A stretch of DNA of 64,000 nucleotides, taken from NCBI RefSeq assembly GCF_003385845.1, contig NZ_QRDJ01000007.1, forward strand, positions 771,380-835,379. Direction: 5' to 3'. How positions within the stretch are numbered: the stretch's first letter is position 1; each line of letters begins with the position of its first letter. The notes beneath the pieces were generated by a model. It worked only from the letters and a program-made list of their open reading frames with translations, did not search any database and was not told where the DNA came from. Below, in pieces: positions 8,426 through 17,300 of this stretch. The position numbers and the translations under genes were made by a program. Origin of the DNA: Kushneria indalinina DSM 14324. Its GTDB lineage: Bacteria; Pseudomonadota; Gammaproteobacteria; Pseudomonadales; Halomonadaceae.

Positions 8426-9736
8426 TCAGAGCAGCAGCTGGGCGACCACCGCTGAGCCGAGATAGGTGCCGGTAAACACCAGCAGCGAGACCAGCACCAG
8501 CTTCCAGCCGGTACGGCGGAACATGCTGAACTCCTGCTGTGACAGGGCAAAACCGGCGTAGGCCAGCACAGGCGTGACGATGGCCAGGAAATTGACCTGT
8601 GAAAGCTGCTCCACCAGCCAGGCACTGCCGGGGAAAAACGGCAGGGTCATGAGGATGCTGACCAGCGAAATCCAGGCGATCGCCGGCAGGTAAAAGGGCA
8701 CGATTCGGGTAATCACCAGCCCGATCAGGCTCATGACATAGAGAATGATCATGCCGGGCAGGGCACCCCACAGCGTGCCCGAGCTGACCACGTTGGTGAT
8801 CCAGCCCACCGCGCACACGGCGGCCAGCATCGCGGCGGTATGGCCCAGCTGCTGCTCGGGGCGTGGCTCGGCTGCGGTATCAGCGACACTGGCGGTATCG
8901 GGTGCTTCAACATCCACGCCGGCCCCGGCCCCTTTTCTGACGCTCAGACGCTTGTAGAGCCACTCCGCGACCGGCAGGGCGATAAACAGTGACACATACA
9001 GCCCGGTGGCATAGGTCAAAAGGTTACTGGCGCCGGCAAAGGCCAGCAGTTCCTCGCGCATGGCGGGCACCGCTTCGGCAAGCGCGCCCGAACAGGCCGC
9101 CACCATGCTGCCACTGCCCACCCCGCAGGCCATCGCCAGCGCCCTCGGGTCAAACCAGCCCGCCGAGCCGAGAAAGCCCGCCATCAGCGCAAACCAGAGG
9201 GTGCCGAACATGGTGCCGACCACATAGACGCCCATCACGCCGATGCCCTCCGGCCCCTTGAGGCCGTAGCGGTCCGAGATGATCGCAATATTGGGCTCGC
9301 GCGCGATCGAATAGGTCGCCCCGATCGATTCGCGGCCCATTTTCAGCACCAGCACGGCAAAGGGCAGCGCGATCAGCATCGTCCCCAGATTGCCCAGCTC
9401 CTGAAGGATCAGGGCCGGCCCGGCGCTAATGATCTGATCGATCGACGGCCCGATGGTGGAGCCAAAGCGGGCGATAAACGGCATGATCGCAATCAGAATG
9501 ATCGGCGAGGCCGCCGTACTCAGGCGCGGCGGCACCAGCGGATGCACCCGTCTGGAAAGGTGCGGGTTGAGCGCAATCGCCAGCAAAAAGGCATAAAACA
9601 GGGGCAGCAGTAACAGTGTCCCGACGCCCAGCGGAATTTTGATGATGCCGATCCACTCCGCAATCAGCGAAAGGATGACGACCAGTACATGCAGACGTAG
9701 CAGATCGAGCGGTGACGCCCGGTTGGCAGCATTCAT
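8426..9736 (-). CDS. DUF3100-like multi-pass membrane protein, putative transporter
   Basis: 436-residue integral inner-membrane protein with about 10-12 hydrophobic segments in two halves, separated by a charged loop near residues 280-320 (KGAGAGVDVEAPD region). The first segment LHVLVVILSLIAEWIGIIKI followed by PLGVGTLLLLPLFYA matches my recollection of DUF3100 proteins; no member is well characterised. It starts the minus-strand operon with the HIBADH-like and ALDH genes, so uptake or efflux of their substrate is a reasonable inference. Start 9736 (MNAANRASPLDLL) was taken from the position of the first span; upstream GGGAAC is only a fair ribosome site, and an in-frame codon at 9835 would add 33 residues. 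Confidence 0.68.
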   Translation of the reverse strand: MNAANRASPLDLLRLHVLVVILSLIAEWIGIIKIPLGVGTLLLLPLFYAFLLAIALNPHLSRRVHPLVPPRLSTAASPIILIAIMPFIARFGSTIGPSIDQIISAGPALILQELGNLGTMLIALPFAVLVLKMGRESIGATYSIAREPNIAIISDRYGLKGPEGIGVMGVYVVGTMFGTLWFALMAGFLGSAGWFDPRALAMACGVGSGSMVAACSGALAEAVPAMREELLAFAGASNLLTYATGLYVSLFIALPVAEWLYKRLSVRKGAGAGVDVEAPDTASVADTAAEPRPEQQLGHTAAMLAAVCAVGWITNVVSSGTLWGALPGMIILYVMSLIGLVITRIVPFYLPAIAWISLVSILMTLPFFPGSAWLVEQLSQVNFLAIVTPVLAYAGFALSQQEFSMFRRTGWKLVLVSLLVFTGTYLGSAVVAQLLL

Positions 9737-10235
9737 GACAGTGTTCCCATCGTGTTGTTTGGCTAATGGCAGGTCATGACCGGCCGGCGCCTGTTGTATG
9801 GGGCTCGTGTGCGTCACGAGGCCTGTCAGTATCAACGACTCGGGGGGAATGGGAAAGCGCGGCGATATGTCGCTGTGTTGGCAGGTAGGCCTGGCCTTTG
9901 AAAATCAATTTTCTGGCGGGCCGGGTTGTCTTGCTGATCGGTTTGCTGGTGGTGACGCGATAATGGCTTGTCTGGCCCTGATTAAAAACAGGCTGGCAAT
10001 GTCATATTGGCTCGATATACAGACATTCATGGCGCTAGGGCAGTCTGCGTCTTCCGTCTGAAGGTGCCCAAAATCGTTTAGTATCTTGTCGAGTGCCTTA
10101 TCTCATGAGGCTCGATTCAAACAAGTAAACATCAACGTCGTACCAGCCTGAGACTGATAACCATAACTGCCGAATTGCGATGAACTGGCGCAGTGCGTGA
10201 GGTAATTTCATGATTATCCAGCCAAGAGGGTCTAA
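9737..10235. promoter_or_regulatory. 500-bp divergent intergenic region
   Basis: No gene is supported here. It separates the minus-strand DUF3100 operon from the plus-strand dehydratase and must hold both promoters. The half next to the dehydratase (about 10060-10200) is AT-richer than the flanks. A plus-strand frame at 9798-10061 has no ribosome site and no recognisable protein character. I find no convincing operator palindrome or riboswitch core. Confidence 0.5.
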
Positions 10236-11204
10236 ATGAATTCTCTGATTGATTTGAGCACCATACACGACGCTTCAACCCGTCTATCCACTGATATCGT
10301 TCGTACAGCAACGATCATGAGTCCCGGCCTGTCAGCTCTTATAAAACGGCCAACGTATCTCAAGCTGGAGAACACTCAGATAGGGGGATCATTCAAGGCA
10401 CGCGGTGTTTTAAACAAGTTCGCATGCATTCAGGAAGAATTGGCTACCCAACGCTTTGTGGCCGTCAGTGGCGGGAATTTCGGCATAGCAGTTGCTGAGG
10501 CGGCAGCAAGGCTGAAAGCCGATGTGACAGTCGTTATGCCGCAAACTGCTCCCGCGTCGTCGATCAATAGAATTCGAGCCCTGAATATTTCTGTGGTTGT
10601 GGCCGAAAGCGTTCAGGAAGCATTCGCGCACGCCACAGTGCTGAAGCAACAGGGTTATGTTGTTCTTGACGATTGTGCCGATACTGCAATTGCCGAGGGG
10701 CATGGTACGCTCGCGCTGGAGTTCATGGCGGATTGCAAGGAACTGACTGACGTTTTCGTTGCGGTGGGGAGTGGTGCAATGCTGGCTGGTGTTGCCACCG
10801 TATTGAAGGCAGCCAAACCGGATATCCGGATATGGGGAGTTGAAACCGAGGGTGCAAATTCGATGGATAGGGCTCTGCGAAGCGGCAAGCCGGTAGAGAT
10901 AGAAGTGAGCTCCATCGTCTCGACGCTCGGTGTTCCGGTTATAAGCGACATTATGCTTCATCATGCTCAGGCATATTTGGAAGGCATTGTCGTGGTATCA
11001 GATAGCGACGCCATTAGAGGAATGATGTCGTTCGGTGAAGACGGGAAGCAATGGGTTGAACCCGCTGCTGGTTCGTTGGTCGCAGGGGCATTAAAAGTGG
11101 CACCGAAGCTCCCTCCTGATGCAGTGGTCGGACTTGTCGTCTGTGGCGGCAATATTGATCAAAAGGACATGCAGAAGTGGATTCGCACTTTAAATATCTC
11201 CTGA
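10236..11204 (+). CDS. PLP-dependent serine/threonine dehydratase-like enzyme
   Basis: 322-residue fold-type II pyridoxal-phosphate enzyme of the threonine dehydratase/serine racemase group, predicted to deaminate a hydroxy-amino acid. The PLP lysine lies in GGSFKARGVLNK (about residue 52), the phosphate/asparagine loop is VSGGNFGIAVAEAA, and a glycine-rich VAVGSGAMLAGVA follows. There is no C-terminal ACT regulatory domain, so it is of the short catabolic kind. Start 10236 has AGAGGG upstream. Base composition and codon use are visibly AT-richer than in the neighbours (many AAT, ATA, GTT codons), hinting at recent transfer. Its product (a 2-keto acid) could feed the adjacent divergent dehydrogenase operon, but this is inference. 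Confidence 0.85.
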   Translation: MNSLIDLSTIHDASTRLSTDIVRTATIMSPGLSALIKRPTYLKLENTQIGGSFKARGVLNKFACIQEELATQRFVAVSGGNFGIAVAEAAARLKADVTVVMPQTAPASSINRIRALNISVVVAESVQEAFAHATVLKQQGYVVLDDCADTAIAEGHGTLALEFMADCKELTDVFVAVGSGAMLAGVATVLKAAKPDIRIWGVETEGANSMDRALRSGKPVEIEVSSIVSTLGVPVISDIMLHHAQAYLEGIVVVSDSDAIRGMMSFGEDGKQWVEPAAGSLVAGALKVAPKLPPDAVVGLVVCGGNIDQKDMQKWIRTLNIS

Positions 11205-11300
11205 CCATTTGAATCTTTATTTCATGGTCTGCAAATGCCATTTATCACGACAATCAAGCCCATGGCCGCCATCGGCTTACACCAATGTCGGCCATGAGCG

Positions 11301-14300
11301 TCAGGACACATCGCTTATCTTCTCCAGCCGTATCACCAGCTCGTGCGCCTGGCCATCCAGCGCGATGCGCGCCTCGCCGGTGTCTTCAAGCCTTTTCCCA
11401 TCAAGCGTAATACCCGCCGTCTCGCCGGCCTCAACCCGCTCAACGCGAATCGTCACGCGGCTGCCTTCCAGCTCGACGGTGGCTGAATAGCCCGGCCAAT
11501 GGTCGGGAATGGCGGGGGCGACGATCAGCTCGTGCCCTTCGCGGCGAATACCGAGAATGCCGTTCACGCCGGCCTGATAGAACCAGCCGGCGGAGCCGGT
11601 GTACCAGGTCCAGCCGCCGTGGCCCGTATGCGGCGGTTCGGAGTAGACATCCGCGGCGATCACGTAGGGCTCGACGCGGTAGCGCTCGACCGCCTCATCG
11701 GTCAGCGCGTGGTTGATCGGGTTGATCAGCGAGAACAGCCGATGCGCCCGGTCGGCCTGACCCAGCCGGGCAAAGGCGAGAATCGACCAGGTGGCGGCGT
11801 GGGTATACTGCCCGCCGTTTTCACGCAGCCCCGGCGGGTAGCCCTTGATATAGCCGGGCTCCTGAGCGCTTTTGTTAAACGGCGGGGTGAACAGCAGTGC
11901 CAGGCCGTTGTCCTCATCGATCAGATGCTCCGAGACCGAGGCCATCGCCTGCTCGGCCCGCGTCGGGTCGGCACCGCCGGAGAGCACCGCCCAGGACTGG
12001 GCGATCGAGTCGATCCGGCACTCGAGGCTCTCTTTGGCGCCCATCCACTCGCCGTCATCAAAGGTGGCGCGGCGATACCAGGCGCCGTCCCAGGCATGAG
12101 TCTCCAGCGCGGTGCGAAGCGTCTCGCCGCGGTCACGCCAGCGGGCAGCACGCTCAGGGTCGCGAGGCGTAATGAGCGGGTCAAACAGGGCCAGCGTTCG
12201 CAGCAGCATCCAGCCCAGCCAGACGCTCTCGCCCTGGCCACCTTCGCCGACCCGGTTGAAGCCGTCGTTCCAGTCGCCGGTGCCGATCAGCGGCAGTCCG
12301 TGCTCGCCGAACTGCTCGAGCGCCTGCTCCAGTGCCCGCACACAGTGTTCAAACAATGGTGCGGTCTCGGCAGCCGTCGCCGGCTGGGAGAAGTCGTCAT
12401 GGGCGCCGGCCACCAGCGGCGGGGCTTCCAGAAAGCCGACCGATTCATCAAGCACGGCGGGGTCGCCCGCGCTTTGCACATAGCTTGCGGTAGCAAACGC
12501 CAGCCACACCCGGTCATCGGCGATGCGGGTGCGCACGCCCTGGCCGGAGTGTGGCAGCCACCAGTGCTGCACATCGCCTTCGATGAACTGACGCCCGGCG
12601 GCGCGCAGCAGGTGGTGACGCGCCAGTTCGGGCTGGGCAAAGGTGAGCGCCATGCCGTCCTGAAGCTGGTCGCGAAAGCCGTAGGCGCCACTGGCCTGAT
12701 AAAACGCCGAACGGGCCACCACGCGACAGGCCAGCGTCTGATAGGTCAGCCAGCCGTTGACCATCACATCCATCGCCCGGTCCGGCGTTTTGATCTGAAG
12801 CGCGCCGTGTAGCATGCGCCAGTAGTCTTCAACAGCCGTCAGCTCGGCGGCCAGATCCGCCTGGCGGTAGCGCGCAATCAGTGTGCGCGCGGTATCCGCA
12901 TCACCGGCCAGACCCAGCAGGGCGGCCAGGGTGACGGTCTCGCCGGGTTCCAGTGTCAGTGTGCACTGCAGCACCGTGCAGGGATCCATCCCGGCGCCGG
13001 CCCGGCCACTGAGTTGCTGGCGCCCGGAGAGCGCCTCGGGCTCTGCCAGCGTCCCGGCGCCGAGGAACTCGCCGCGATCGGCGGTGAAGGCACGCTGTCG
13101 CGCGTCCAGATCAACAAAGCCGATCCGGTCGGGGAAGGCCATGTTCCACGGGTTGCGCATGAAAAGTGCCCCGGTCTCGGCGTCGTGCTCGGAGATCAGA
13201 AAGGGCGCGTTTTTGGCGCGGGCGTTGCCCATCACCCAGCTGGCGTAATAAGTGAGCATCAGCCGTCGAGGGGTCGCGGTGCGATTGGTCAGGGTGAGCT
13301 GCGAGATTTTGACCGGGTCTTCCAGCGGCACGAACTGCACCAGCGTCATCGCAAGTGCCTGGGTGTCGTGCTCAAAGCGGCTGACGCCGAAGCCGTGGCG
13401 GGCCACAAAGCGCGAGTGCTCGCGGCCGGGGCGATACGGCGCGGCGGTGACGGTGTCGATGGCGCCGCTGTCGGCGTCCTGGATATAGATCACCTCGCCG
13501 GAGGGGTCGCTGACCGCATCGTTGGACCAGGGCGTGAGCTGGTTGTCGCGGCTGTTGTCCGCCCAGACGTAGCTGCTGCCCTCGGCCGAGACCTGAAAGC
13601 CAAAGCCCGGGTTGGCGATGACGTTGATCCAGGGCTGCGGCGTGGTGGCGCCGTCATCAAGGACGCAGACGTACTCGCGCCCCTCGCTGGCAAAACCGCC
13701 GGTGCCGTTGAAAAACTCGAGCGTCTCTTTATCAAGCCTGTCGAGGCTCTCCCGTTCGGGATGAGTCGGGGCGCGCTCGACCGGGGCGTATTCGCTCGGT
13801 GTGGCATCCACCGGTGTGGCATCCGTCGGCGCCTGCTCGATGACCAGCGGCTCGTCGCCTGCCAGCAGCGTGGCGAGCTGGCGATGCAGCGGCCCCTTGT
13901 GGGCGCGCAGCACCACGCGGGCCACGGCCAGCACCAGATCCCGCGCAGACGGGCTCAGCTGATGTCCGCGAAGAGAGATGACATTGCCCAGCGCCGGGTC
14001 GTGGCCGTCGTGCGGCGGCGAGCAGTGGGTGCGCACGGCGGTGTCGATGGCGTCCTGAAGCTCCTGGAGATAGGAGTGGGAACGCTCGTTGAGAATCACC
14101 AGATCAACCCCGAGGCCCTTGGCCATCCAGTATTCGCGGGCGCGCAGCAGGGTCTCCACCCAGCCGATCTCCTCGGTGTCGGCCAGATGCAGTACCACGA
14201 TCGGCAGATCGCCCGAGATGCCCATCGACCAGAGATCGGACTGTTTCGAGAGCCCGCGCAGAAGCGTCGGCTCCGGAGCGCGAAAGCGCGCGTCGTGATA

Positions 14301-17300
14301 GAGAATCGGCGCGGCCAGGCGCTGGAAGTCGGCGGCCTCGTCTAGGGCGATGCCCAGATGGCGCAGCTGCACCTGCGCCTGCGTCCAGGCCATCGTTCTG
14401 GCGCGCTCAAACGCGCCGGCGTCGTGGTGGCGGTCGATCAGCGCGACCAGACTGTCGCGGCTGTCGGCGGCCACGGTCCAGAAGTCGACGTGGGCGACGT
14501 GCCCCGGCGCGATGGAGACCACATGGCGCAGGGAGAAGATCGGGTCGAGCACCGCCCCGGTGCGCCCGTCATGCATCGGCTCGGCGCCGTCAAACGGTGC
14601 GTCACACAGGGCGGCCGCCGTGGACAGCGTGCGGCCACGGCCCAGGAATCGGGCGCGATCCGTCTCGAAGCGAAACCGTCGCGGCGTGGGTGGGGCGTCA
14701 TCGCCGGCCTGTCCGGCCTCGTGTGGCGTCTCGCGGCTGGTGTCGTCGATCCGGATAAAGTGCCCCACCCAGATCGGCGCCTCGTTGGGGTCGCGGTGGC
14801 GGCGGGTGGCCGTCAGCGCCTGATACTCGGGGAGGGTATCGGTCTCGACGAACATTTTGGCAAACGCCGGATGGGCGTCGTCAGTGGCCGGCGTGGTCAG
14901 TACCAGCTCGGCCCAGGAGGTCAGCTCGATGGTGGCCTCGTGCTCGCCGTTGTTGGTGACGCTCACCCGTCTGATCTCGGCGTTGTCCTCACCGGAAACC
15001 CGCACCTCGAGCGTGGTGGTAAACGCCGCGTCATGCCGCACGAAGCGGGCGTGATCCTCGGCGAACTCGACCTCATGCGTGGCGCTATCAAGCTCGCCGT
15101 TATCATTGGCAATCGTGCGGGGGCCGCCGGCGAACCAGCGCCGTCCGGTCTCGCGGTCACGAAGGGCAATGAAGCTGCCCCAGTCATCCGTGGTCGGGTC
15201 CTCGCGCCAGCGCGTGATCGCCAGTTTCCCCCAGCGGCTGAAGCCGGCCCCGGCGTCGGTAAGCATCACCGTGTAGCGGCCGTTGGAGAGCAGATGCGTC
15301 ACCGGCGGGGCGGACGGCCTGCCGGTCAGACGGCGCACCGCGGCCTCGATCGGCGGCTCATCGACGGTGATGACCGGGTCGGTGTCGTTGGGGGAGGGCA
15401 GCGTGGCGACTTCCCGCGGCAGGCGCTCGTGGAGCAGCAGCTCGCTGGCCTGAATCATCGGCTCGGCGTGGAAGTGGGTGCGAAGCCGTCCGCCCAGCAG
15501 GGCATTGGCGATGGCGACCACGGTCATGCCCTGGTGGTGGGCCATGACGTTGCGCACTACCACAAAGCGCCGATCCATCGGCAGGCGGGTGGGGGTGAAG
15601 TCGATGGCATCGAAAAAGCCGTAGCGACCCTCGGCGCCCAGTTCGCGCAGGCGCGCGAAATTATCGATCGCCGCACGCGGGGCGACCATCGCCGCCAGCG
15701 CCGTGGCGTAGGGGGCGAGCACGAAGCTCTCGGCCAGCCCGCGCTTGAGCCCGAGCGAGGGCACGCCGAAGTTGGAATACTGATAGTTGGCCTCAAGATC
15801 GCGCGCGTTGTAGGCCGACTCCGAAATGCCCCAGGGCTCGCCGCGCTGTCTGGCGTAGTCCCGCTGGCACGCCACCACCAGCCGGTTGGTCTGCTCCAGC
15901 AGGCTGTCGCGCGGGGCGCGCATCACCAGTGACGGCATCAGGTACTCAAACATCGAGCCCGACCACGACATCAGCACCACGCCGTCGGGCTGCGGGCTGA
16001 CCGCACGCCCCAGCCGGAACCAGTGACGGGTCGGCAGATCGCCCTTGGCGATGCCGATCAGGCTTGCCAGTCGCGCCTCCGAGGCCAGCAGGTCGTAGCA
16101 GCCCTCATCAAGGCGATCCTCGCGCGGGGCGTAGCCGATCGACATCAGCTTGCGCTCGGCGACCAGCAAAAAGGCAAAGTCCATCTCGTGGGTCAGGGTG
16201 CGGGCGCGCCGGGCCAGCTCGCGCAGGCGCGTTTCCAGACGCAGCGCGGTCTCGATGTCGGCCTCGTGTTCAGCAAGGCAGCGTTCCAGACAGGGCAGCC
16301 AGTACGCCGGGGTCGCGCGTCGGGTCAGGTCATCGACGTCGTTGCCTTCCGGTGCCTCGGGCTCGAGCGCCACGCCCGGGTCATCGTCCTGTGTCGGAAT
16401 GTCTGTCGAGGCGGCGGCCGGGGCATGAGGCGCCGGGGCGCTCTGGCTTGCCAGCAGCACACGCCAGCTTGCCAGCGAGCAGCGAACGTCAGCGGTGCTG
16501 TCGCGCCGGGTCGATTCGCCCTCAAGGCGCGCGATCAGGGCCTCGAGCTCGGCAAGCAGTCGGGTTTTTGTCGCCCCGGGCAGCGTCCGGTCAAGCTCGG
16601 TGTCTTCGTAAAAAAGATGCAGCGTATCGATCAAACCGTCACGCGGGTGGGCGACACAAGGCTCGTCGATCCACGCCTCGCAGGCGTTGGCCATCGCGAT
16701 CAGGTGGCCGGCAAGGTTGCCGCTGTCCACCGCCGAGACGTAACGCGGCTCCAGCGGAACAAGCGTTGCGGTGTCGTACCAGTTGTAGAGATGGCCCCGG
16801 CAGCGCTCGAGCGAATCCAGCGTGTCAAAGGTCGCCTCCAGCCGCTCGACGGCACCGCGAGTTCCGATCCAGGCGAAATCCCGCGCCGCCACGCAGGCGA
16901 GCAGGTAGAGCCCGATATTGGTGGGTGAGGTGCGCTCGGCGATGACCGGCTCGGGGTCGAGCTGAAAGTTGTCGGGCGGCAGCGCGTTCGAGGCGGGTGT
17001 GACAAAGGTTTCAAAAAACTGCCAGGTGCGGCGGGCGATGTGGCGCAGCGTGCGCGACTGAGCCGCGTCGAGTCTGAGATTATCGGTGGTGTCCCCGGGG
17101 GCACGGCTGGTCCACAGTGCCACCAGCGGAGCGGCCAGCCAGGCCGCCAGCAGCGGCAGCAATAGCGGCCAGCCGGGCGTCTCGAACAGCGCCAGAACCA
17201 GCACCACGCCGAAGGCCAGCAGCATGCCGCCGGCCATCGCGCGGGCAAACCCCGCAACGCCCGGGTGGCGGTCCCGGATGAGGGCGGCGGCAGTGGTCCA

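Noticed and set aside
9798-10061. 87-codon frame in the divergent region upstream of the dehydratase
   Set aside because: No ribosome site, mixed composition, would cross both promoters.
11255-11295. CATGGCCG...CGGCCATG inverted repeat between the dehydratase and ndvB
   Set aside because: Loop of about 20 nt and no T tract; could be a weak convergent terminator but evidence is too thin to list.
14358-15932. Several long plus-strand frames over ndvB
   Set aside because: They have no start signals and read as Arg/Gly/His shadows; ndvB is continuous and motif-rich on the other strand.
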